64,000 nt of DNA from Trichobilharzia szidati (lineage: Eukaryota > Platyhelminthes > Trematoda > Strigeidida > Schistosomatidae). The stretch lies in the NCBI GenBank assembly GCA_944472155.2, contig OX235275.1:57057228-57121227 (forward strand). Reading direction: 5' to 3'. The position numbers and the translations under genes were made by a program. Of this stretch, positions 31,691 through 41,702 are shown in pieces. How positions within the stretch are numbered: position 1 is the first letter of the stretch; the number at the start of each line of letters is the position of its first letter. The notes below the pieces were generated by a model that was not told the DNA's origin, searched no databases, and saw only the letters and a program-made list of their open reading frames with translations.

Positions 31691-31729
31691 AACAAAACTG
31701 TCATAAAACAACATGTGTTCTGATTTGAT

Positions 31730-31900
31730 ATTGACAGCTGTTAGGACTCTCACCGATCACGCACATGGTCTAGGGTTCGATCCCCTGATATCAATTCGTT
31801 GTCCTGCTAAATTTGGGCTACTGATATGGGAAAATGCGGAAAATTCCATACTTGTACCAGTAGTACGGAGGGGAATAAAGGTATAATAAAAATCAAAAAA
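31730..31900 (+). mobile_element. Degenerate SINE-T
   Basis: GTTAGGACTCTCACCGATCA, GGTTCGATCCCCTG (B box), GGGCTACTGATAT, CCATACTTGTACCAGTAGTACGG and an A-rich tail. The first 15 bp of the head are missing. Confidence 0.65.
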
Positions 31901-32234
31901 TAATAAGTGAGAGTGTCAGTTTGCGTAGAATTCCTGACTTTGGCTTCATACTTCATGATATTAGCTGATGTCGCTGAGAAATTATAAGCTTAATCTGTTT
32001 GAATCATGAGCGACAGACTTGAATATAGTCTCGCTTTTTATATGTGTGTCTTAGTAAGAACGTCTACGCACTGGTATCTGTGCGAAGGTTTTCTAGATGA
32101 AAAAAAAGGGAACAGAAGACTCACTTATAGTGAGAATACTCTTGTCTTTATATTGAGGATCAAGAATTTTGAAGCCATGGATTAAAACTTCTGCCATGGA
32201 CTAGTGATATACCAGTTCCTTTGCGTGGTTGTAC

Positions 32235-32430
32235 TATCTGTGAATTAGACAGATTGCTAAGTGACCTAGAAGGTCTTGAGTTCGAACCTAGGTAGGTGTG
32301 TTGAGATAAAGAGTCTCAAACTAGGCTGACGAAGCAGCTGTCCAGTACTCCATTTCAGGTTTTCCAATAGTTCTCTAACTGATGCTAGCTAGTGATGAAA
32401 TCCTCTAACCAATCAAACAAAAATACTTGA
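32235..32430 (+). mobile_element. Degenerate hammerhead SINE
   Basis: B-box GAGTTCGAACC near 32280, then GAGATAAAGAGTCTC, AGGCTGACGAAGCAGCTGTC, CAGTACTCC and the common 3' block AACTGATGCTAGCTAGTGATGAAATCCTC. The HHR core is broken. Confidence 0.6.
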
Positions 32431-32744
32431 AAAAGGAAATATGTATTGTTATTTTATATAACACCCTTTCTGTCATTTCAGCATGCGAATATAACAACAA
32501 TAATAGTAGCTTTATTCCGAATAACGTTTAGATAATGTACATAATTTTCAGAGGGGTTTATTACATTCAGGATCTTCAAACAAAAGTTTAATTGACAGTA
32601 GAGATTGTGTGACACAATTCTATCTGACCCGAAGTGCAAACGAATCTATCAGGATATCTCTGCTTTTCACCTTTGAAAAATGCACGACAGTTTTTTGAAT
32701 GCCAATCACATAAAACTCAGGAGCACATTTTATGAATCAAGGAC

Positions 32745-33650
32745 ACTACTCAGGAAACAGGCATAAAATGGATTTTAACGAAAAACTCGGAGGATCTGGA
32801 CTTCGCCGATGACATATATATGTCTGATTTCCCAAAAACTGGAAGATATGCAAGTGAAAAGCAACAAGTTGGCAGAAGAAGCATCAAAGATAGGACTTCA
32901 GGTGAACACAGAGAAAATAGAGGTGATGAAGATTCCTCGCCAACAGCAACAACAACAGAAAACAATCAGCATGCGTAAATGGGAGGAATCTGAAAGAAGC
33001 AACCTCTTTCACCTACCGATCTACCTAGGAAGCATCGTTTCAACTACAAGCGGAAGTAACTGATAAGGATATCAGCGAGGATCGGGAAAACAAGACTAGC
33101 TTTCATTTCTCTTAAGTCTACGTGGAGGTCGACAGCACTCAGAGTGAAATATATAAGATCTGGATTTTCAACTCCGATGTGAAGTCTGTGCTACTTTATG
33201 GATCAGAGACTTGGCTCCACGTCATGAAGAGTATCTCAAACAAACTACAAATCTTCATCAACAGCTAGCTGTCTTTGTTCAATACTCAAGATCAAATGGC
33301 TGGCCATAAAAGATCAGCAACAGGGATCGCTAGGGCAAACCAACCAGGAACCGGTTGTGAAACAAATACGCAGGAAGAAATGGAGATGGATTGGCTGGTC
33401 ATACTCTGAGGACACCATCAAGTGGCATCACTAGACAAGCCATTGCTCGAGTGGAACCCGAAAGGGAAGCGGCGAGTTGGTCGTCAGTGCGAGGGTGACA
33501 TGGAGGAGGTCATGTGTAGAGGAGATGAAAGCGTGTGGGCAGACTTGGAGACGGGTGAAGACTCTAGCAGAGAACTGAACGCAGTGGAGACGCACGGCTG
33601 AAGCCCTATGTTCCTCTAGGAATTAAAGGAAAAAATAATATAATAATAAT
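32745..33650 (+). mobile_element. RTE-type retrotransposon, frameshifted 3' part
   Basis: Starts at ETGIKWILTKNSEDLDFADD (FADD at about 32800-32815), then a frame with ISQKLEDMQVKSNKLAEEAS, VNTEKIEVMKIPRQQQQQ, LPIYLGSIVSTTSGSN, and a shifted VKSVLLYGSETWLHVMK. Ends CCCTATGTTCCTCTAGGAATTAAAGG plus (ATA)n. Motifs before FADD are missing. Confidence 0.8.
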
Positions 33651-33984
33651 GCTCAGGATAGTTCACCTCATGTATTGGGATAAGCTCTCATGCATCGAGG
33701 AGGAGAATGCTTTTTCACACGGTTAGTAGAAACTTCTGAATCAGCAGGCTGTAAATGTTTTAAATATTAACCAGAGAAAAGTAATACTATTAGAGGTCAA
33801 ATTTTACTAGATCTAAACAAACCGAATCAGAGAGAATACATGCAATACATATCGATGGAAGCTTTTCGGTAGCCCAAGTTTTAAGCGGGCTGCCGTATAG
33901 AGTGCCTGCAACGGCAAAGTATCACTATCTAATGTCTATCCACTTGTGTGATCATTAAAGGACCTGTCAAAGAAACAAAATTAT

Positions 33985-35208
33985 TTATTGTTATCATGCA
34001 ACTCTACGCATCATCATCGAACAAAGCATGGAATGGCAATCAAACCTCTACTTCAACTTCCTTCATAGACTTTGAGAAGGCCTTCGACAGCGTTGACCGC
34101 GAAGTAATTTGGAAACTACTCGAGTACTACGGCGTACCCGAAATATTCATCAACCTTATTCAACAGCTGTACGACAACGGCACATGTCAAGTGACTCGCA
34201 ACGGAAAACTCACCGAGGCGTTTAAAGTAAACACAGGAGTCAGACAAGGGTGCTTATTATCACCAATGATATTCCTAATTGTGGTGGACTGGATTATGCG
34301 TCAGACAGTGGCAAACGAGAAGACAGAGATATCCTGGACCGACGTGAATAATCTAGAAGACCTGGATTTCGCGCGTGGATGATTTATGCTTGATGTCTCA
34401 AAAAATCGAAGACTTACAAGCGAAAACCGACAAACTGGTCAAAGAAGCAGCAAAGACAGGACTCCAGGTGAACATATAGAAGATGGGAGTTATTAAAACG
34501 ACAAACCAACAACAAAAACAGCAATATCCAGCGCCAATCGCCATCAACGGGAGGGATTTGAAAGAGGTTACTTCATTCACTTATCTAGGGAGCATTGTCT
34601 CAACTACAGGAGGAACCGACGAGGATGTCAAATCGAGAATCTGGAAGGCGAGAAACACATTCATCAACCTGAAACCAATCTGGAAATCTTCGTCACTCAA
34701 CTCAGCATCAACAACAAAATGATTCGGATTTTCAATACAAACGTCAAGTCAGTCAGTTCTTCTATACGTACGGATCAGAAACGTGGCGGGTCACAAAGAA
34801 TATTTCCAACAGCCTGTTGCAGACCTTTATCAACAACAACTGTCTTCACTCTATACTGAAGATCAGATGGCCGGCCGGAAAGAATCACTAACAAGAAAGC
34901 ATGGGAACAAACAAAACAAGAACCAATCGCCCAACAAATATGCAGGATAAAGTGGAGATGGATTGGACACTCGCTGAGGAGGCCGCTGGGTGATATCGCG
35001 CGTCAGGCCAGTGCTCGAGTGGAACCCGAAAGGGAAGTGGCAAGTGAGATGTCCAAGGGTGACATGGAGGAGATCGTGTGAAGAAGAGTTGAAACAGTAT
35101 AGATTAACATGGACGCATGTGAAAAGTACAGCAGAAGACAGAAGTAAGTGGAGACGTGCAGTTGAAGCCCTATGTTCCACTAGGAACTCAAGGGAACAAT
35201 AATAATAA
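33985..35208 (+). mobile_element. RTE-type retrotransposon with open RT palm
   Basis: Open piece 33948-34382 carries FIDFEKAFDSVDREVIWKLL (motif 2/A), YYGVPEIFINLIQQLYDN, TGVRQGCLLSPMIFLIVVDW and NLEDLDFARG, where FADD is destroyed by a short change. Then QAKTDKLVKEAAKTGLQVNI, a stop, SFTYLGSIVSTTGGTDEDVK (34571-34630), and a frame break at a 4-base duplication (GTCAGTCAG). C-terminal GKWQVRCPRVTWRRSCEEE and ALCSTRNSREQ reach the stop. It ends in (AAT)n and is closely related to 40478-41130. Confidence 0.85.
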
Positions 35209-35360
35209 TTTCTTTAGAGTTCTTGGTGGAACATAGGCCTTCTGTAGTACATCTTTATTTCACTATGTCTCCTGTAGTCATTTTTGACTGGAACTACAGA
35301 TCTTCATTTCCTGCTCACACGGTCGTCATTATACCTGCACTGGTGGTAACCTCTTCGTGT
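35209..35360 (-). mobile_element. RTE 3' terminus in opposite orientation, tail-to-tail with 33985-35208
   Basis: TTTCTTTAGAGTTCTTGGTGGAACATAGGCC is the complement of an RTE 3' end. The two elements share the central (AAT)n at 35200-35210. It decays after about 150 bp; 35360-35900 shows nothing. Confidence 0.5.
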
Positions 35361-35924
35361 ATGTCTTTAAGCTATTTCTTAAAGCAATGCTTCCACTGAC
35401 TTCTAATACTTCGATAACGAAGGTAAAAACTAATAAAGCGACCGAACAATGATGACATACTTCACTGATGTACGTCCTATTCTGAAAGAGGCAAAGTTCA
35501 ACAATATCGTCTCAAGGGATGCGAATGCACTGGAGACCTTCAGAGGACCAATGATAAAAATGAGAAATTTTAGCTCAAAAATTGACTAATATTTACAAGA
35601 AAATGCATGAAAACACATTAAACAGGTTATCTTTTTCTGATGCAACTTAGAAATACGTCCCAGTTATAATGAGACGTATGAGTTGCTTAGTTAGACTAGT
35701 TTCTGTATATTTTATTCACCAAGGTGACTGAAGACCAGCTGTTTTTGTGAACCGTTCATCTCTCTTATCCTATTGTGCAGTCTACCAAAAAAGCCCGCGG
35801 TTGAATTACTGTGGTTTCCAGTTAGAGGATCGACAACTACTTACCAACAAAACGTGAATAATAAAACAAATTGAAATAAATCACATCAACTATAAATCTA
35901 TCCCTAGTCATTAAAAAGACAATT

Positions 35925-35973
35925 GCAGCGAAGAAAATTTTCTTTTCGACGAAGTCATCATCTAGGCTGTACA
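35925..35973 (-). ncRNA. PLE minimal hammerhead at 3' end
   Basis: Minus strand: GTACAGC, CTAGATGA, TGACTTCGTC (stem II GAC/GTC), GAAA, AGAAAATTTTCT (stem III), TTC, then GCTGC. Stem I CAGC/GCTG. The core carries one extra base relative to CUGAUGA. Identical to the arms of the element at 20661-20929. Confidence 0.5.
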
Positions 35974-36397
35974 TTCGTGTATTTATATCAAGTGGATGGG
36001 AAAGTTCCAGAATAATTTCCGGTTAAGGGTCAAATTAATAATAAAAATTACAATTAGGAATTAGAATGCCATAATAAACAGGGGGACGGATAAAACTCGA
36101 ACAGAGTAGCAAGCATTATAATAACTAAGAAGATTGACATTGTGCAATTAGGGGTTAGAAATGTAGAAATAACAAAATATACAGGATGTTTGGATAAAAA
36201 CTGATATGACGAATAATTGTTTATGCAATCAGGGATTAAATATGTAGAAATAGTAAAATGACAAAATAAACAGGAAGAGTGGATATGAAAATATGGTAGT
36301 GTAAACAGGGATTAAGAAAACTTAAAATAACACGAATAAACAGGAAGTTTAGATAAGAAAGGCGATGAGATTGTCATTACTAAAAACTTTTACCTGT

Positions 36398-37431
36398 TTA
36401 TGATGGCCATGGTAGGGAGAGGGGTTGGACGTAATTCTTTTGGATACAAAGCGTGGGTTTGAGCTTTTGGATAGCTAGCGCCTCAGCTATGCCCAGATGT
36501 CTTGATTTGACTCCCTTTGATAGGTTTGATTGAATTTTGTATATTACTTTGAAGGATTTTTCGAAAGGCGCTGAATGGCCTGAGTTGACCAGATGTTCTG
36601 TCACTGAACTGTATACACGTTTTCGGTCTCCTTTTACTAGTCAGGCTGGGTAGTGTTCGCGAGCGCGTTTTCCAAGTCGGCGCATGGTACGGCCGATGTA
36701 CGCAGCTCCACAAGAGCAAGTAAACTGGTATATGCACGTTGACGTGACCCAATGCGACGGCTTGTCTTTCACGTTCTGGCTGAACAGTTTCTTGCAAGAA
36801 AACGTCAGTCGTAGGCTCGCGAGGAAATATGTTTTCCTTAGAGATTTGCAGAGGCGTTTGCGAAGGATTTCTGCTTCAGTATCACCTTTGAATTCTAGAT
36901 TAAGCAGAAGTGTTTTCTTTGGAACGGATTGGACTTGTTCTGAAGTCCTCTTAGATTTGAGATTTTTGTCTATTGACCTGGGCGGGAAACCGTTTTCCAT
37001 CAGGGTTTTTCGGAGATTACGCAGTTCTTCTTCAATTACTTCCTCGCTGCATATCTTCCGAATCCTCGAGGAAAGAGCGTATATCAGGTTCCTCTTTCTG
37101 CTTAGGGGCACGAAGTTTTGAAAAGTGATGAATTGTCCATTCCAAGTAGGCTTTTTGTATATGGATCTTTTCAGAGAGTTGTTGGCGTTTCTTGTCAGCT
37201 GAACGTCGAGGAAGTGGAACATTCCGTTGGATTCAGTCTCAAGTGTGAAGTCGATGTTTGGGTGGGCGTTATTGAAGATTTGAAGTAGGTTTTTTAAATC
37301 ACAATTCTCATCACAAATAATGAAAGTATCATCGATGTATCTCTTGTAGAGATGGAGGTCGTTGATAGTTGATGATAAGGGGTTGTTTTCTAAGCTAGCC
37401 AAAAAGCAGTCGGCTAATAGGGGTCCTAAGG
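36398..37431 (-). pseudogene. PLE reverse transcriptase / GIY-YIG endonuclease, one in-frame stop
   Basis: Reads continuously on the minus strand from 37431 to 36398 with a single TGA near 36641-36643, where related copies have Trp (HYPAW). Domains: PLGPLLADCFLASLEN (RT motif 5), YKRYIDDTFIICDE (catalytic DD), MFHFLDVQLTRNANNS, IYKKPTWNGQFITFQNF, SRKRNLIYAL, thumb and connector, then TCIYQFTCSCGAAYIGRTMRR (GIY-YIG with Cys cluster), KRAREHYPA, stop, LVKGDRKRVYS, FKVIYKIQSNL, HLGIAEALAIQ (helix with catalytic Glu) and CIQKNYVQPLSLPWPS. The bases upstream of 37431 that extend the frame are not PLE sequence. Palm motifs 1-4 are absent, so RT would not function. Confidence 0.85.
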
Positions 37432-37439
37432 GAGTCGTA

Positions 37440-37550
37440 GGTTTAACCTTAATCCTGACTTTAACGCTAATTACAATCCTTGTCCAAACCATAATTCTTA
37501 CTCTAACCACAATACTTACCTTAACTCTAATCATAACCCCAAAAGAGCTC
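37440..37550 (+). repeat. Degenerate hexamer tract resembling telomeric repeat
   Basis: A run of period-6 units such as TTAACC, TTAATC, TTAACG, CTAATT, CTAACC, TTAACT, CTAATC, ATAACC. Flatworm telomeres are (TTAGGG)n/(CCCTAA)n; these units keep the TAA-C-rich pattern but with many changes. It abuts the 5' truncation point of the PLE. Confidence 0.55.
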
Positions 37551-37754
37551 TTAACACATTGTTGAGACCATACTTCAAAATGCGATCTGAGTGACAATTG
37601 CAGCTCAGCTGGTGAATAGCGTTGATATTTTAGCCATGATAATGTCAGACGCCGTTGGCCAACGACTAGCATGCGTTCAAGGTCACTGGAGCGTACGCAC
37701 TCCTGGGACGCTACTCTTTAACTTCTTCCCGAAAGATTTGATGGGTGATCGTTT

Positions 37755-37790
37755 GTATGCATGTATATATATATATATATATATATTTTA
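37755..37790. repeat. (TA)n microsatellite
   Basis: About 14 TA units. Similar short runs occur at 7795-7810, 20418-20433, 29203-29228, 43588-43602 and 50658-50677. Confidence 0.9.
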
Positions 37791-37845
37791 ATCAATCATA
37801 GTTTCGGTAATGCTCACTTAACCTCCCTTTCATGTGTGTCGAAAG

Positions 37846-37866
37846 CTCTGCATTCCAAACGTTTTG
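37846..37866 (+). CDS. Possible additional micro-exon (21 nt)
   Basis: CTCTGCATTCCAAACGTTTTG is followed by donor GTAAGT at 37867. It is a multiple of three and open in phase 2 (completes Asp, then S-A-F-Q-T-F). The acceptor (GTGTGTCGAAAG) is poor, with only a weak pyrimidine run (CCTCCCTTTC) before it. Could be alternatively used or chance. Confidence 0.25.
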
Positions 37867-38109
37867 GTAAGTGATACTTCCTGATGAAAATTAATGTACT
37901 TTGATAGATATTATCTGTATTTAATAATAATAATAATAATTTAATAATAATAATCACTTTATTCCACAACAATAACAATTTACAGCATGGAATTTTCAGC
38001 GTTATGTTTATTGAAAGTGTATAAAAAATTCATTTTAAAGCATATAACTTTGAAACTTGCCGGAGTTTCTCACGAAAAAACAACCCTTAAGCCCACAACA
38101 CAGTGATAA

Positions 38110-39470
38110 CAATTTATCAAGAAGTTCATTATAATAGAGGTTTTTTGTATTTCCGAATGAATAAAAAACAAAACGATATTATTGTTACTTTTACTGACGT
38201 TTCGCTATTGACTGCTACTGCTAATAGCTTTATCAAAGTAGTATTATTAAACCAGAATTTAAAAAATCCACTCAGTTTATATATAACAACTTAATTATAG
38301 TTCATCAGCATGGGATGATTTTTTACTTTGTCAAGCTGGTCAATTGGTAAAGATAACAAAGCCATCACGCATACATTGTTGGACTTCATAAGTGTTTACA
38401 TAATGAATTTTTTTATCATATTTATGTTGATTTATCCATTTCATCGGATCGGTGGTGGATGGGTGTTGTACCCAGATCAAATTCCGTTTTAGTTCATCAT
38501 TCCTATTCATTTCAGACAATTTGGATTCCCTTTGATGATACGAAGGTCTTCTGATGATATGAAATGTTCTTTGTGATTTCTGAAATGTTTCTAGATTATT
38601 TCAGTATTGTGAAAATCAATTTTGTGGCCTGATTCTTCACCGTGTAGACGACCTATGGCTGGCTGCTGATTTTTCAAGCTTTTCTAGTTCACTAACTTGA
38701 TATTCTCAGTGGTTTGAGGAACAGCGTTGGCTCCACGGTGTTCATTTCTTCTGATTTTGATTCCTCTCTCGTGAGGTTTGCCGGATGTATACCGCATCAC
38801 ATTCGAAGCACTTTATTTTATAGATACAGTCAGATAGAGGATCATTAGGGATTTGGTCTTTTTTATGGACGACAAGGTTACCTTGAAGTGGTAGTGTCTG
38901 ATGTTTTGAAGAAAACTCTGATGTCGAGATCACTGAGTACTCTTCTGATATCGTCTGACGAATCTGATGGTGTATGTGGAATGACAACTGTTGAGGCCCA
39001 TGTTTTCGGTATACGGTTTCGACCATACTAAATGTTAGTGTTGATTTTGTTGATGAATTTCTTTGGGTGGTTATTTTGCTTGAAAGTTTCAGTAATGTTG
39101 GATATTTCTTCTTTATTTTCTTTCTCATCCATTATCAAAGCGTACGCTTGTCTAAGAAGACTTGAAACAACTGATATCTTTCGCTGATGGGATGTGATGA
39201 TACGAAGTCTAAATATTTGTTGTTGGAGTGGGTTTACTTCCTGAATATGGATATACTAAAATGCCCATTTTCCCTCCTCTTAACTAGCTAGGCAGTCTAG
39301 AAATGGTAGTCCATCGACGTCTGATTCTGCTTCCGAAGTAAACTGGATTCTGGGAGATAGATTGTTTGGTTTCTCCAGGAATGAACTGTGTAGATCTCGT
39401 TTTTACCACTACAAAAGTATCATCTATATATCTTAACTATATTTTTAGGAGTGAGTTTGCTTAAAAATGT
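38110..39470 (-). mobile_element. Penelope-like element PLE-B, RT + GIY-YIG, broken
   Basis: Minus strand. RT piece at 39200-39460 (RYIDDTFVVVK-type box near 39410, then a scrambled SRLPS... segment). An open piece at 38742-39128 with PTLLKLSSKITTQ, the connector (TVYRKHGPQQLSFHIHHQIR) and GIY-YIG start DCIYKIKCFECDAVYIRQTS. A frame break follows. 3' UTR and terminal block (GTTACTTTTACTGACGTTTCGC) run down to 38110. Near-identical over the endonuclease to the plus copy at 59885-61275. Confidence 0.75.
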
Positions 39471-39844
39471 GAACTTGGTTTGGACGTATATAACTTAGCT
39501 AAAAGTCACCTTAAATACAGGAACCATCGCTTCAAATTCCAGATTTGCCTACTCGACAGTTGAATCAGCGTTGATGTATCTGACTGAAAGGATCAACCTT
39601 ATATTTGATCCAGGAGCTCGTTAAGTGGACATTTTAATATTACTGCAGCCAACAACTTGAAGTAACATTTTGGTTTTGGTGAAGTCTAGTCACAGAACCC
39701 CACTTTGTGCATTTCGTTGCATGTTGGGACTTTTCAGCCGGATACCTGAATGAAGCAATTGAGTTAAGTTTAAATTTGTTATATTTCTCTTTTAATTAAC
39801 CTACAATGAAACTGTTTATCTGTATAAACAAATTTCGATTACAG

Positions 39845-39862
39845 TATGTTTACTGAAGTCTT
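39845..39862 (+). CDS. Putative micro-exon gene, exon 6 (18 nt)
   Basis: Acceptor AACAAATTTCGATTACAG ends at 39844, exon TATGTTTACTGAAGTCTT, donor GTAAGT at 39863. Phase 2 in and out: completes Asp (or Cys after the 37846 candidate), then M-F-T-E-V, leaving TT. Between PLE-B and a SINE, in non-transposon sequence. Confidence 0.65.
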
Positions 39863-39932
39863 GTAAGTTTATTATAGTTTCTTTTTTATTTTGTAATTAC
39901 GTTTTATACATATAAATTATTCTGATGATATA

Positions 39933-40108
39933 GTGCGTCGGTGGCACAGTGGTTAGGACTTTCGCCGACCATGCACATGGTCCGGGGTTCGATCCCCTGC
40001 CGGCGCACACCCGATATCTATGGTCGGCCTGTAAATTTGGGCTACCGATATCCATGCTGAAAATTCCATACTTGTACTGAAAATATGGAGTGGAATAAAA
40101 AAAATATC
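39933..40108 (+). mobile_element. tRNA-derived SINE (SINE-T)
   Basis: Head GTGCGTCGGTGGCACAGTGG, B-box GGTTCGATCCC, body and tail as at 11152, with an A8 tail at 40098-40105. It lies in the putative intron between exons 6 and 7. Confidence 0.8.
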
Positions 40109-40171
40109 ATCGTATATATAACTGTTTGTTTGAGTCCTACCAATCAATCATCGCTGGTGTTGATAATGTTC

Positions 40172-40390
40172 TCTTGTTTTCCGAGTGAAACATGAGGCTT
40201 TAGAAGTAAATCACCTTACCTAGTTTAATTGCCTGTTCAAAGCCCAGATCAAGATAGAAGGTTTAGTGTAAGGCTAGCGATCCTATCCCGAAAATATCAA
40301 TCCAATCAATAGAAGAACTATAAAACCCAGTCAAAAGTACAAAAGTAGACTTTTGCTTCGCCACTGGGAATGAAGAGAGATGAAACAACT
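40172..40390 (+). mobile_element. Degenerate SINE with RTE-like tail
   Basis: GTGTAAGGCTAGCGATCCTATCC (body), then CTTCGCCACTGGGAATGAAG (tail) in plus orientation. The head is unrecognisable, and a minus-strand scrap of the same tail lies at 40172-40200. Confidence 0.45.
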
Positions 40391-40477
40391 CCGGTATAAG
40401 TTCCTCTGGTAAAAGCAAAATTATGTATGTAGACATGAGATTTTGGTACAGTAATTAAGGCTGGTTAGAAAGGGATT

Positions 40478-41130
40478 TGAAAGGGGTTACTTCATTCACT
40501 TATCTAGGAAGCATTGTCTCAACTACGGGAGGAACAGACGACGATGTCAAATCGAGAATCAGGAAGGCGAGAAACACATTCATCATCCTGAAACCAATCT
40601 GGAAATCTTCGTCACTCAACTCAGCATCAACAACAAAATGATTCGGATTTTCAATACAAACGTCAAGTCAGTCAGTTCTTTTATACGGATCAGAAACTTG
40701 GCGAGTCACAAAGAATATTTCCAACAGCCTGTTGCAGACCTTTATCAACAACAACTGTCTTCACTCTATACTGAAGATCAGATGGCCGGCCGGAAAGAAT
40801 CACTAACAAGAAAGCATGGGAACAAACAAAACAAGAACCAATCGCCCAACAAATATGCAGGAGAATGTGGAGATGGATCGGACACTCGCTGAGGAGGCCA
40901 CTGGCTGGGTGATATCGCGCGTCAGGCCAGTGCTCGAGTGTAACCCGAAAGGGAAGGGGCGAGTGGAACGTCAGTGCAAGGGTGACATGGAGGTGATAGT
41001 GTGAAGAGCAGTTGAATTAGTTTGGACTAGTATGAATGCAGATGAAAAGTACAGCAGAAGACAGAAGCAAGTGCAGGCGTGCAGTTGAAGCCCTATGTTC
41101 CATTAGGAACCCAAGGGAACAATAATAATA
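40478..41130 (+). mobile_element. RTE-type retrotransposon 3' part, sister of 34555-35208
   Basis: Starts at GATTTGAAAGGGGTTACTTC (SFTYLGSIVSTTGGTDDDVK) and matches 34555-35208 nearly base for base, including the 4-base duplication GTCAGTCAG and the TATCAACAACAAC variant. C-terminus EEATGWVISRVRPVLECNPKGK is in a shifted frame. Ends CCCTATGTTCCATTAGGAACCCAAGGGAACAATAATAATAATAG. Confidence 0.85.
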
Positions 41131-41311
41131 ATAGTAATATAAGGAAGTCTGTTCACGCGGCAAAAGAAATGAGAAGATACGCTGCAGAATAGCTAAGGAA
41201 GGTGGGGAGGGGAGCGGCTAAAATGAAAGTATTAGCAGGAGTGTGCCACTAGGCGAATTGTTTTGTTTTTTATTCATGAGAATTTAGACTTCGATATCTG
41301 TTTTTTTTCAG

Positions 41312-41372
41312 GGAACCTTTAGAGTACGACGTATCGCTCAAATGGCTGATGGCTTTAAAACTACTTACTTAA
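41312..41372 (+). CDS. Putative micro-exon gene, last exon with stop
   Basis: Acceptor CTGTTTTTTTTCAG ends at 41311. Entering in phase 2 it completes Leu and reads E-P-L-E-Y-D-V-S-L-K-W-L-M-A-L-K-L-L-T, then TAA at 41370-41372. No AATAAA was found in the following 150 bp, so the 3' end is unsettled. An alternative is a 12-nt micro-exon ending at the weak donor GTACGA (41324) with the gene continuing further right. Confidence 0.55.
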
Positions 41373-41512
41373 GACCTCGAATTTCCCTAGGGAAGATAAG
41401 TAGTATTGAGTGTATATGTTTGAATGCTGTGACATAAGTGACTTAATGTTTTACCGACTACAGACGGATTCTTCAGGGAGTTCATTATATTTTTAATAAT
41501 TTTTATATTGTA

Positions 41513-41700
41513 TTTCTTTGCATTCAGAGTGGGACATAGGGTTTCAAGCGTGAGGTTTGAATTCCAAGTAGCATTCGTGTTGGTTTCATGAGGTGAAATC
41601 GCCAGGTCCTCCCCTAACCTTCACTCGTTACTGAGCCTACAACTGGTTCAACGAGGTTTAGGTATGCGCTAGCCGGGAATGGCACCACGGAGCACATACT
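41513..41700 (-). mobile_element. SINE with RTE-like tail, degenerate
   Basis: Tail complement at 41520-41560 (TTTGCATTCAGAGTGGGACATAGGGTTTCAAG); head side ends near GCCGGGAATGGCACC. Minus orientation. Confidence 0.5.
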
Positions 41701-41702
41701 GT

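Larger units (their letters stand above)
35911..37431 (-). mobile_element. PLE-A, nearly intact from RT motif 5 to the 3' end
   Basis: Minus strand. Coding part 36398-37431 followed by about 490 bp of 3' UTR and a hammerhead terminus. It is truncated at the 5' end exactly at the PLGPLLADCF motif and joined there to a telomere-like tract. See the coding entry. The UTR contains imperfect tandem blocks (AATAAACAGG..., three rounds at 36060-36345). Confidence 0.8.

Noticed and set aside
32483..32506. 24-nt exon candidate after TTTCTGTCATTTCAG
   Set aside because: The phase-2 frame hits TAA in the fifth codon.
36684..37121. 145-codon plus-strand frame as a gene
   Set aside because: Shadow of the PLE reading frame 36398-37431 on the minus strand.
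37759..37788. TA run as a promoter
   Set aside because: A simple (TA)n microsatellite with no gene start nearby.
39722..39760. Exon candidate after GGGACTTTTCAG
   Set aside because: TGA in the required phase; a similar block at 50478 indicates a dispersed repeat.
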